DNA from: Oxalobacteraceae bacterium OM1 | Lineage (GTDB): Bacteria; Pseudomonadota; Gammaproteobacteria; Burkholderiales; Burkholderiaceae_D | Length of the DNA: 32,608 nt | NCBI GenBank assembly: GCA_004570315.1 | Contig: SPQI01000141.1 | Coordinates: 1-32,608, forward strand | Reading direction: 5' to 3' | Shown: one piece after another, positions 1 through 7,922 of the stretch | How the letters are laid out: each line of letters begins with the position of its first letter | How positions within the stretch are numbered: position 1 is the stretch's first letter | Program-made: the position numbers and the translations under genes | The notes under the pieces: model-generated | What the model was told of the DNA's origin: nothing | What the model saw: only the letters and a program-made list of their open reading frames with translations | Databases searched by the model: none

Positions 1-3
1 AGG

Positions 4-55
4 GTGGGTCAAAATTCGATGAAAATCGTGGGTCAGTTTTACGTGAACATCAACA
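4..55. mobile_element. Terminal repeats of an IS21-family element (end only)
   Basis: Two spaced repeats beginning GGGTCA, at about 6-26 and 30-50, each with a GAAAAT/GAACAT tail, are followed by CAACA at 51-55. This matches the multiple terminal repeats and CA-3' end of IS21-family elements. The rest of the element would lie left of the window. No istA/istB coding sequence is visible here, so it may be a complete neighbour or only a scar. Confidence 0.6.
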
Positions 56-209
56 AGTCGGAGCAGAAACTAATAGGGGAGGTCTCGATGGAACGCCGTA
101 TATGGAAGACAGATTGGCCCGGCCTTGAGAGTGCCAGATATGAGTGGTCGATATGAACCCAACGATGCATGACCTGCTTAGCGTTCGTGATTGCAAAACC
201 TTTTGCACC

Positions 210-711
210 GTCACCTATACCTACCGACGACTCTAACGCGCACCATTCGGCTTATTCGTCGCTGCACTCTGCGGTTCATCGCGCACGCATGTCGTGTTTT
301 CTGCGTGCGTATGTCGCACGAGACGTGCAGCAACCACTCTGGGGTCAAATTGGTTCATGTGCCGCACTATGCTAATAAGCCAAGTAAACGACTGTAAAGA
401 GAGGCCTGACGTCGAACCAAGTTGACATTTAAAATTGTAGGCACGCAGCCGTGTTGTCGGTCACGTTTGGCTACTGGAACAGCACGATCTCTCGACCCGG
501 AACCTATACCTACCGCCGCACGTGCGGTGAACGCTGCTTTTCGGGATCTGGCACAGGAAATGAGGCGTTGTCGCTCTGACGTGTCACCTATACCTACCGA
601 CTTATTAAGTACTCGGTAGGTATAGGTTCCAGGTCAGCCTTAATGCCTGCGTTTAAACGCACATTGCAAACGATTTGACTTGGGTTTCTGTCCGACGTCG
701 GTAGGTATAGC
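210..711. repeat. Five copies of the 12-bp motif CTATACCTACCG, near mirror-symmetric
   Basis: The exact 12-mer CTATACCTACCG occurs on the plus strand at 215-226, 504-515 and 588-599, and on the minus strand at 614-625 and 699-710. Flanks fall into two subtypes, GTCAC- (copies 1, 3 and roughly 5) and GGAAC- (copies 2 and 4). The offsets 504 to 588 (84 bp) and 614 to 699 (85 bp) make copies 2-5 nearly mirror-symmetric about position 606. No gene covers this stretch convincingly. It could be a set of recombinase, transposase-end or replication-initiator binding sites, or an operator array. Confidence 0.75.
586..627. repeat. Perfect 15-bp inverted repeat made of two motif copies
   Basis: The arms ACCTATACCTACCGA (586-600) and TCGGTAGGTATAGGT (613-627) are perfectly complementary around the 12-nt AT-rich spacer CTTATTAAGTAC. 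They are the central pair of the five-copy array. No T-tract follows, so a terminator is unlikely. A dimeric protein-binding or recombination site fits better. Confidence 0.8.
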
Positions 712-867
712 TGACAGGTCATATGTTGAACTCCATGCGGTGCCCTGCCAACAAATGGCCTATGCTTTGCGATGATGGGGAATTGAGGACTAGGTCGTGG
801 CTGGCGGCAAGTTGACTTGGACAAGACTTCAGCCCCAGGCGCGTCACCGCGGAAAAGGGATAAGTAC

Positions 868-1359
868 ATGGCAGACAAGGGTTTCCTGAACATTTTTATC
901 GACACGGAATTCACCGACTTGGTGGACCCGGAGTTGATCTCCCTCGGCATGGTCAGCGATCGGGGCGAAGAACTGTACATCGAAGTACCTTTCCCGAGGG
1001 AGCAATGCACAGCCTTTGTGCGGGAGACGGTATTGCCGTTGCTCGGCCGTGAACCGCATGCCGCCATCGCCTTGGACGATGCCTATCTCCATATCTATAA
1101 GTGGTTGGAACTAGTCAGGCGCGGCAATGAAGAAATTTTTCTTTGCGCGGACTATGACGTCGACTGGGAGCTATTCTGCCAAGTGATGGACAACCGCCCC
1201 CCCGCCTGGGTGCATCACAAACCGGTTGCCCATGACATTAACGAGTTATTGCTCTATTCGTTCCATAGGAGAACCGGCTTACCTGAACATCATGCACTCT
1301 ATGACGCGCGCGCCAATCAGTATGCATATCGGCCAGGATCCGGTCTGCCGGTTCAGTAG
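868..1359 (+). CDS. DEDDh 3'-5' exoribonuclease-like protein (Rv2179c-like)
   Basis: This is a 163-residue protein of the RNase T-like fold. The first acidic pair is D12-x-E14 in FIDTEF near the N-terminus. An acidic segment ADYDVDW lies near the middle, and a C-terminal HHALYDAR supplies the H-x3-D of the DEDDh signature. Members of the Rv2179c-like exoribonuclease family have this size and motif order and are expected to trim 3' ends of RNA or nucleic acid in the cytoplasm. ATG 868 is chosen because it directly precedes the conserved MADKGFLNIF start and has a purine-rich GGAAAAGGGA seven bases upstream. A longer reading would need a TTG at 817. The gene converges on the Gabija-like operon with 38 bp between the stop codons, so it is not part of it. 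A role in defence is not shown. Confidence 0.85.
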   Translation: MADKGFLNIFIDTEFTDLVDPELISLGMVSDRGEELYIEVPFPREQCTAFVRETVLPLLGREPHAAIALDDAYLHIYKWLELVRRGNEEIFLCADYDVDWELFCQVMDNRPPAWVHHKPVAHDINELLLYSFHRRTGLPEHHALYDARANQYAYRPGSGLPVQ

Positions 1360-1397
1360 GAGGTGCGCCGCGAACAGTCGTCCGAAGGGAGTTAGCG

Positions 1398-3350
1398 TTA
1401 CATTGCCTCGAAGACGGCTCCAGTGTGGATGGCCTCGCCTTCAAAAAAGTCAAGCTGGCGCACATGCGCCTCTGCCCGCTCAGGCTCAGCCGTGAAGAGG
1501 ACGACGGCTAAGTCTTTCAATGCCCTTGTGCAGCTTACATAAAAAAGACGACGTGTCCGATCCTTGGTCGTTTCTTCACCCGCTTCTATGTGTTTCTTAT
1601 CGTTATCGGAGGGCGCTTTGAGGCCAAGGTATTTTTCGTAAGAAAACTGGGAGTGGGTACTCTCGGCATCGTCAAGGACGACGAGCACCCGCTCGAATTC
1701 GGCCCCTTTTATTCCTTGTTGCGTCCAGAAGGGTGACCGCTCTGAGATATAGGCTTGGTACGCCAAGAGCTGACTCGCAGGGCACGCTAGAAACGCGTCC
1801 ATTGAAGCCACCTCCTTGTCGGACTCATCGTCTTCTTGATCGTCGTCGTGGCCTATCCCTTCTTCGGGTTCAGTCTGAAAGGCTGCAGGTGCGTTTGGGT
1901 CCAAATACGATACCAGTCGAGGGTCGAGGATCAATAGCTCGCCGGCATTTACTTGTTTCAGAAGGTCGCCAATCGTAACGTTGGAATTCCCTGCTAAGCC
2001 TGCTGCGATCGAAGCGATAAGATCTGCAAGCTCTTTAAGGCGTTCTGCTACGTTCACTCCGACAAGGGAATCCTTATCCAGAAGTGGCGAGTACTCGCGG
2101 ACTAACCGCATCACTTCGAGGTGTCGCCCATTCGTGTGTGCAGTCGCTATTGGAATCAGGAACTTTACGAACGGCGAAATGGGCCATGCAGAGCCATCCA
2201 AGAAACCATCTTTGAACGCTGATGGAGCTTTGGAGTTGAGCGCGGTATAGAGGTCTCCGAACCCTAATCGCCGTGCAGCCATCTGGTGAACAATGACGAG
2301 AAGCTTTACCCGCTTTTGGTCATCCTCTCCTGGTCGCCACTGATCATCGCCGGTTCGCGCCGCCATCCAATCGCGTACTCGAGCCAGATTGGCATCCCGT
2401 GTGTCGTCCGCAGGCAAAATGAAAAGGTGGGCTGAGCCCTCAGGGGGCGGGACGACCCCCTCTGGCCCTAAACGTTGGCCCGGTACCTGAACGAGATCAT
2501 CTCCATCACGCCGAATAGCATTGGCGAGATTCAGAACCTTCGTTGAGCAGCGAAAGTTTTCAGGCTTCGGAATATCGGCCCAAGCGGGCTCCGCTTCCAC
2601 CAAACCGGTGCCCGTAGCGTAAATTCGTTGCATCGGATCGCCGAAGAAGCCTAAGCAAAGCGAAACCCCGGGTTCACGCTCAACGGTCTTTAAAGCTTCC
2701 ACGACTTCGGTAGTCGTATCTTGGCTTTCGTCCACAAAGACGAAGGGGAACTGGCGCGCGAGAAGGGTTCGGAAGAGAAGACGTTCGGCAATGAGGTGGG
2801 GCACGAGCTTCAGGATGTCGTCGTGGCCCAAGATGCCCTTTGCGTAGTCGCTACCCGTCCCATACCGGAAGCCTTTAACCGCATCGATGCGCCCCGACTG
2901 CCGGCGGAGGCGCTCTAGTTCTCGGGCGTCTTTGTCTTTCGTGCGCTGCTGAACCCGCGGACCATAGGTAGCCTGCTTCTCTTCAAGGGCCGCAATTTTT
3001 TCCGCGATACGCACTGACACCCAGACACGAATATCGTTCTGGAACGGCTTCGCCAGCAACCACATGAAGCTGTGAATCGTCGAGACGTGGACCAACGGGT
3101 CACTGCCTACGTCTCTCCAAATTTCTTCGGCTGCGATTTCTGTGTAGGTAATGCAGGCAATACGCTGACGGAATTTTCGCAGCTTATCACCGTGCATTCG
3201 GACGACCGACGACAGGGCCTTGATGAGAGAAGTAGTTTTTCCTGAGCCAGCGCCGGCCTTCATTATGAAGCTGCGCGGTGGAGTGCTCGCAAGACAGCTT
3301 CTCAAGTCAATGTCGGCCTGCGTGTCTGGCTTATTCGCGCGGCTAACCAT
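1398..3350 (-). CDS. gajB: UvrD-like helicase, GajB-like partner of an OLD nuclease
   Basis: This is a 650-residue superfamily 1 helicase. Walker A KAGAGSGKTT lies at residues 31-40, motif Ia is near the ITYTEIAAEE segment, Walker B VDESQD is near 206-211, and motif III GDPMQRIYA is near 237-245. The C-terminal motifs are QGIKGAEFERVLVV and FYVSCTRA. In Gabija the UvrD-like GajB is thought to sense DNA ends or nucleotide depletion and work with the OLD nuclease GajA. The ATG at 3350 overlaps the stop of the upstream nuclease gene by 8 bp, indicating translational coupling. The protein is longer than the roughly 500-residue reference GajB and has an acidic, Asp/Glu-rich stretch before the last helicase motifs. 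It belongs to the class 2 OLD plus UvrD type. Assignment to Gabija proper rather than a sister system is inference. Confidence 0.85.
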   Translation of the reverse strand: MVSRANKPDTQADIDLRSCLASTPPRSFIMKAGAGSGKTTSLIKALSSVVRMHGDKLRKFRQRIACITYTEIAAEEIWRDVGSDPLVHVSTIHSFMWLLAKPFQNDIRVWVSVRIAEKIAALEEKQATYGPRVQQRTKDKDARELERLRRQSGRIDAVKGFRYGTGSDYAKGILGHDDILKLVPHLIAERLLFRTLLARQFPFVFVDESQDTTTEVVEALKTVEREPGVSLCLGFFGDPMQRIYATGTGLVEAEPAWADIPKPENFRCSTKVLNLANAIRRDGDDLVQVPGQRLGPEGVVPPPEGSAHLFILPADDTRDANLARVRDWMAARTGDDQWRPGEDDQKRVKLLVIVHQMAARRLGFGDLYTALNSKAPSAFKDGFLDGSAWPISPFVKFLIPIATAHTNGRHLEVMRLVREYSPLLDKDSLVGVNVAERLKELADLIASIAAGLAGNSNVTIGDLLKQVNAGELLILDPRLVSYLDPNAPAAFQTEPEEGIGHDDDQEDDESDKEVASMDAFLACPASQLLAYQAYISERSPFWTQQGIKGAEFERVLVVLDDAESTHSQFSYEKYLGLKAPSDNDKKHIEAGEETTKDRTRRLFYVSCTRALKDLAVVLFTAEPERAEAHVRQLDFFEGEAIHTGAVFEAM

Positions 3351-5634
3351 GCTCGCCCCTTGCCGCGACTTCGATGCGAACAGCCTCTGGCATTCCCGAC
3401 TCTCGTTCGATCTGCAGTTCGTCCTTCAGCCAAACAAGCCCGTCACGGATATAAGTCGGTACATTCCACTCGTGCTCGTCTTCGGTAAGGACGGCGAGCG
3501 CGAACTTCGTCTTATCAAAACTCTTGCCCGAAACCCTTTTATGAAGACCTTCAGCAAGAGCCACAGGATCGGCGGCCCCACCCTTGACGATCAAACCAAG
3601 TTGCTTCCTCATCGCCCCTTGAGACCATTCTGGGTTTTCGAGGCCAAAGTCTTCCTCAAGCGTTCGCCCATAGAGGTTTTCAGTGGCTCCATTCCAAGTG
3701 ACAGCGCGTTCAGTTTGATAGGCCACTCGAACCTTCGCGCCGTCATCAAGTTCGTGAGTTTTGTCTGCGTCCGAGGCGGCTCGCAGAGCTTCAATTGTGA
3801 GCTTGCCAGGAAGCCATTTAATAAGGGTTTGATTTGACGTCGCCGCCCCTTCCTCCCTGGGCAAACAAGCTGTGCCGTATTTCTTCTTAGGTGCTGGAGC
3901 TACAGGCTCCTCGGCGGCTCGAGCCTGCATACCACCGCCCTCTTCCGTGTCGGCTGGGACCTCGAACTCCTGGATTTCTTCGTCGTCTACTACTCCGCCC
4001 GCCCCCTCCGCTACGAGCGCGACGCTATCGATATCCGTGATAATCAGCGTTGTCAAACCAAGAAACTCGATGAGCGATTGAAAGCGGTGTCCGAAGGCCC
4101 CCCCGACTTCCAGAATGCAGAGGCAGGCTGAGCGGAGAGGCTTTGCAACCTTCTGAATCATGACCGGGAGGAGCAACCTTTCAACATTGCCTTCGACAAG
4201 GATCGCAGCGTCTGCGAAGAATAGATCGCAGTGGGTGAGTTTTAGATATCGCTCTAGAAAATCGCGATCGTCTGGCTGGGCTTGGTAAAACGCAGATAGA
4301 TTAAGGACTTCTGTTCGCTGTTCCGATCCGGCTTTCTTACGTCGGAAGTAGCGGATCGGCTTGAAACCTCGCTCGTACAGAATATGCGGTGAGTGGGTCG
4401 TGATGACCATTTGACTGCTAAAAATACTTCTGTTGTCGCCATCAATCTTCAGGAGATCAAGAACATTTCGGATAAAGACTTGTTGAAGCTGGGCATGGAG
4501 ATGGGCCTCAGGCTCCTCGACGAAAATCAGATGCAATGGAGGGCGATTTTCCATCGAAGCCCATTTGTTTTGAGCGTCGAGAATCTCCGCGACCATGTAG
4601 ATTAGGTTCTTAAATCCGAGCCCGTTATAACTATCAGGAAGGGTGGCCGTATCATCCTCGTCTCCAATTTGATAGTGAACCCGTGCATCTTGATTCATGA
4701 CCTGTGCCGGGTCCAACGACGACATAATTTTCAGCTTCGGATTGTTGATGCCAGGGTAACCGAGCTCGGCGAGCCGATCGAGCAGCGGCTTGAATACCTC
4801 ATCCAAGTGAACGTTCAACGCTTGTTCGGAATCGAACAACGCCTTGAGGGCGGTATGATCTTCTTGCTTCTGTTGAAGGTTGCGTTTGTAAAAGCGACTT
4901 AGCCGCTTTGACAGGTCTTCGGATCTGCCGCCGGCTTCCGGATTTGGATCGGCAAGATGTCGCTGTGCGCCGAGGTTGTCGATCTGAATAAGCGATCTCA
5001 GAATTGCTCCGCCACCCGGCTCTCCGCCCAGTTCGTCTGGGGCATAGTCGCCAATTTCACAAAGGCTTTCGTCAAATTGCGCATGGTCTAGGATGAAGTA
5101 GCGCAGCTCGTATTCATTCCTGAACTCTCGCTGGAGATAGTCCGTCATGGAACGGGGCCAGGGGACATATCTCGAATCGGGCGGCAGACCAGCGGACTGC
5201 TCGGCACTCTTGGCTTTAGCTTTCTGATAGTTCCGAACGAGCTCGATGGGACTCCGGGCTGTCAGGGAAATTCGTATGCCAACTTTCGTACCTTCCCACG
5301 CGGTGCTTGGGAGTAAAGGGATTACGAGATATAGATCGGATGCGGCGACTTCAAACCAGAGATCTAGGTCTATGCTCGGGAGCGAAAAGCCTTCGAGATT
5401 CGGGTCTGCCAAATTGATATCGCCCGCTTCCTGAAAAAGTTTCCAGCAAGAAGAGTTGAAATCATAGAGGCTAAAACGATCCCTTCCGCCTGTAATGAAT
5501 GCATAGATGGCCTGAGTTGCTGACGTTTTTCCACTGTTATTCGATCCAACAAATATCGATATGTCGTTGGCCAGCTCAATGTGAGCGTCTTTGAGACGTC
5601 GAAAATTTCGTAGACGATAAGAGTGGATATGCAA
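3343..5634 (-). CDS. gajA: OLD-family ATP-dependent nuclease with Toprim domain, GajA-like
   Basis: This is a 763-residue protein. The N-terminal ABC-type ATPase has Walker A GSNNSGKT at residues 30-37, an NGLGFKN signature near 337-343, Walker B FVEEPEAHLH at 371-380 and an H-loop TTHSPH at 412-417. A C-terminal Toprim domain follows with LVEGNVE (Glu481) and ITDID (Asp534, Asp536). It is expected to nick or cut phage DNA, with activity controlled by nucleotides. An acidic, low-complexity insertion at about 545-585 follows the Toprim DxD and helps explain the length, against roughly 580 residues for the reference GajA. TTG 5634 is used because GGAG lies 8 nt upstream and no in-frame ATG fits. 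The gene is followed, with overlap, by the UvrD-like gene, which defines a class 2 OLD locus (Gabija-like). Confidence 0.88.
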   Translation of the reverse strand: MHIHSYRLRNFRRLKDAHIELANDISIFVGSNNSGKTSATQAIYAFITGGRDRFSLYDFNSSCWKLFQEAGDINLADPNLEGFSLPSIDLDLWFEVAASDLYLVIPLLPSTAWEGTKVGIRISLTARSPIELVRNYQKAKAKSAEQSAGLPPDSRYVPWPRSMTDYLQREFRNEYELRYFILDHAQFDESLCEIGDYAPDELGGEPGGGAILRSLIQIDNLGAQRHLADPNPEAGGRSEDLSKRLSRFYKRNLQQKQEDHTALKALFDSEQALNVHLDEVFKPLLDRLAELGYPGINNPKLKIMSSLDPAQVMNQDARVHYQIGDEDDTATLPDSYNGLGFKNLIYMVAEILDAQNKWASMENRPPLHLIFVEEPEAHLHAQLQQVFIRNVLDLLKIDGDNRSIFSSQMVITTHSPHILYERGFKPIRYFRRKKAGSEQRTEVLNLSAFYQAQPDDRDFLERYLKLTHCDLFFADAAILVEGNVERLLLPVMIQKVAKPLRSACLCILEVGGAFGHRFQSLIEFLGLTTLIITDIDSVALVAEGAGGVVDDEEIQEFEVPADTEEGGGMQARAAEEPVAPAPKKKYGTACLPREEGAATSNQTLIKWLPGKLTIEALRAASDADKTHELDDGAKVRVAYQTERAVTWNGATENLYGRTLEEDFGLENPEWSQGAMRKQLGLIVKGGAADPVALAEGLHKRVSGKSFDKTKFALAVLTEDEHEWNVPTYIRDGLVWLKDELQIERESGMPEAVRIEVAARGEHG

Positions 5635-5679
5635 GGAAGTCTCCGGTTGGATTATTGGGAATTTATAGAATGGGTAAGG

Positions 5680-5946
5680 TCAATACGAGGAAGTGTCAGT
5701 GTCCAGTTCTTGCCGAAGACTGTAACCCGGGCCATTGTCGGTATACCATACGTGAACGGACCGAATGCTCCGGCATTCCGGGCAACGAAGTTCGAATTGG
5801 CGGTCGCGTACCGCCTTGCGTTGCTGTCGAATCCAATCCTGCATATAGGGTGATTGCGGCTGTCGTGCCAGCGAATCATAGTTATCGATCTGACGACTAA
5901 GGTCGACGCACTCCTGAGAGCCGTTGATGACAGCAACCGTATTCAA
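5680..5946 (-). CDS. Hypothetical protein, possibly with a foreign C-terminal tail
   Basis: This is an open frame between the two defence operons. From TTG 5946 it would give 88 residues. A longer frame opens at 6105. The segment around YDSLARQPQSPYMQDWIRQQ, followed by RDRQFELRC, has protein-like composition and resembles short hypothetical proteins of Burkholderiales that end at about this point. A single CPEC then continues into a tail that looks unlike the rest. No function can be assigned. The remaining bases of 5635-6182 hold only a possible AT-rich promoter segment for the OLD-nuclease gene (TATAAA on the minus strand at 5662-5667). Confidence 0.35.
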   Translation of the reverse strand: MNTVAVINGSQECVDLSRQIDNYDSLARQPQSPYMQDWIRQQRKAVRDRQFELRCPECRSIRSVHVWYTDNGPGYSLRQELDTDTSSY

Positions 5947-6182
5947 AGAGCCGCTGCGGTCACGCTCGCGCCCATGACGGTCGGCTTCGAGCTGGTGCAG
6001 TAATTTTTTATTGGGACTGACGACGCCAGAGGTGTCATGCAACGACACCGTACGCGCGTCGGCACGCCCGGCACAAGCTACCTGTCCCAGGCACACTCGG
6101 CTCATGAACTGACTCGCGGCTGGTCTGAACGGCGAAGCGGCACCGCCCCATCCATCACGCTAAAGCATTTGTCATTCAAGCA

Positions 6183-7889
6183 TTAGCTTTGGCCCTGCGC
6201 CAGGGGCGCGTCGTACATCTTTTTAAGGAGCGGCGTCACCAGTTCCAGAGTAGTCCCCCAGTCCCCTTCGATGAGCATTCCATACTTCTCCGTGAGGGTC
6301 ACTTCGCGGTCAAAGGAGAAGTTGGTTGGTGTCTCTAGGCCGACGATGAGCTGCAGGCCGGTGGGCAACTTCTCCGCGATGAAGCTTAGAACGGCCGGAA
6401 GGTTGAGATCGTCTTGCGCCTGCTGATTGGGAGAGTCGATAACCACCGGGACGTCGTACGTGCCAGACCTTCCCTGCACGGTACGCCAGATAGCGGCGTA
6501 GTAGGCCAGTATGGAACGCGGGCCGCCGCTGCCCGAGAGGGAAGGACGCGACGCCAGTTGCACGTTCTTGGTTGGCACAGCGGGCAGTTGCAGTGCGATA
6601 CGGCTGGCTGCATAGTGCTCGCGGAAATCCGTCAGGATTGCCTTTGTGCGTTTGAGTGAGCGGAGTTCGTTCATCGCGGTTTCAAGCGCATCAATGGTCA
6701 GCACCACGGCGTCGATACTAGCTTGTATCTGCTTGCGCTCCGCTTCAAAGGCTGCGAATGCCGACTCGGCACCAAGGCTGCCGACGACGTCCTTGAACTT
6801 CATTTCCCCCTTGCGTGAGTCCAACAGGCTGGAAATGCGTAAGTAGTTCTCGTTGAGTGAATTCAGCTCAGAGAATGCCTTGTGCGTCCGCCTACGAACC
6901 TCCGCGGCATCCTCGCGGAGCCGTGCGGCAAGCTCCCGAAGCACCCGAGCATCCTCGGCGAACTCCAGCAGGTCAAGGAAGGGCTTGTCATGCTCGGCAT
7001 GGCACGTGGGGCAAATGAGTGGCGCTGCGCCTTCTTTAAGAAGGTACTTCGCATCGCTGTCGTATGCAGCCAAGGCTCCTTCGGCGAGGCGTATCTGGTG
7101 ATCCAGGTTCTTAATGAGCTCTTGCTCACGGACAATAGTGCTCCTAAGACCCTCTTGTCGAATGTTGAGCTCATTAACTTCTTTGGTGAGCTGCTCAATT
7201 TGGACGGCAAAGTTGTCGGCGTTGACTTTGGGGCCTGTCAGGGGGACGGACTTGCTGAAGCGCTCGATGGTGCGCTCCAGTAGTTTGTATTCCCGGCGGT
7301 GTTCCTCGAGCGTCTTGGAATATTGGAACTTCTCTGCACTGGCTGCGTAGTATTCAGGTGGGCAGACGCCAGTGAAGTATTCGAGAATTGGCTTGAATGG
7401 TGCGCTAAAGCGCTTCATACCACTGAAAGTATTCCATTCAGCCTGCCAACTTCCGTCTTGGTTTACGTAGAACGGAGCGAAGAAGCATGCTGGGTCAGCG
7501 GGAACAACTTCTGCCTGCTTCTTATCAGAGAAGACTAGGTTGAAGTCAGTTATCTCGCAAAAGCGCTTAGACCATTCGCCGAACTTGACCGTGGAAATAA
7601 GGAGCTCAAACGTAGCGTCAAAGAGGGCGCGTCGGCCGTCCTGATGGAGTGCGAAGTAGCGCTTGTCATCGACAGAGAACTCGAGCAGCGAGACAGCGTT
7701 CTCGTCCCACTGTTCGAGCTTTCCTTGCGGCGTGGCGCCGAGCGTCTCAAACAGGCTCCGAATCAGCGTCGTCTTGCCGGTGTGGTTTCTGCCCACCAGC
7801 AGGTTTTTGCTCGGATGGAACTCCACGTGACGAGCCTTGTGCTCCCGATGTGAGAGCAGCCAGATGTTTTTGAATCGGAAGCGATGCAT
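6183..7889 (-). CDS. lmuB: Rad50/SMC-like ATPase with zinc hook, LmuB-like
   Basis: This is a 568-residue ABC-type ATPase. Walker A GRNHTGKTT lies at residues 33-41. Two predicted coiled-coil arms flank a zinc hook CPTC at 293-296. The ABC signature LSGSGG is at 451-456 and Walker B is in VPVVIDSPNQQ near 479-489. This is the layout of LmuB, the SMC-like subunit of Lamassu systems, which detects foreign DNA structures and releases or activates the LmuA effector. The ATG at 7889 lies 33 bp after the stop of the DUF4297 nuclease gene on the same strand, so the two form an operon. No third LmuC-like gene is seen before or after. A Rad50-like DNA-repair ATPase is the alternative, but the nuclease neighbour favours Lamassu. 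Confidence 0.8.
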   Translation of the reverse strand: MHRFRFKNIWLLSHREHKARHVEFHPSKNLLVGRNHTGKTTLIRSLFETLGATPQGKLEQWDENAVSLLEFSVDDKRYFALHQDGRRALFDATFELLISTVKFGEWSKRFCEITDFNLVFSDKKQAEVVPADPACFFAPFYVNQDGSWQAEWNTFSGMKRFSAPFKPILEYFTGVCPPEYYAASAEKFQYSKTLEEHRREYKLLERTIERFSKSVPLTGPKVNADNFAVQIEQLTKEVNELNIRQEGLRSTIVREQELIKNLDHQIRLAEGALAAYDSDAKYLLKEGAAPLICPTCHAEHDKPFLDLLEFAEDARVLRELAARLREDAAEVRRRTHKAFSELNSLNENYLRISSLLDSRKGEMKFKDVVGSLGAESAFAAFEAERKQIQASIDAVVLTIDALETAMNELRSLKRTKAILTDFREHYAASRIALQLPAVPTKNVQLASRPSLSGSGGPRSILAYYAAIWRTVQGRSGTYDVPVVIDSPNQQAQDDLNLPAVLSFIAEKLPTGLQLIVGLETPTNFSFDREVTLTEKYGMLIEGDWGTTLELVTPLLKKMYDAPLAQGQS

Positions 7890-7922
7890 AGTCTTTAGTT
7901 CTCAAGCTTCGGACGAGGAGTC

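Noticed and set aside
210-711. CRISPR array
   Set aside because: Repeats are only 12-18 bp, occur on both strands and have unequal spacing (289, 84, 26, 85 bp); no cas gene is present.
817-1359. Longer exonuclease reading from TTG 817
   Set aside because: ATG 868 has a purine-rich ribosome-binding site and fits the family's N-terminus.
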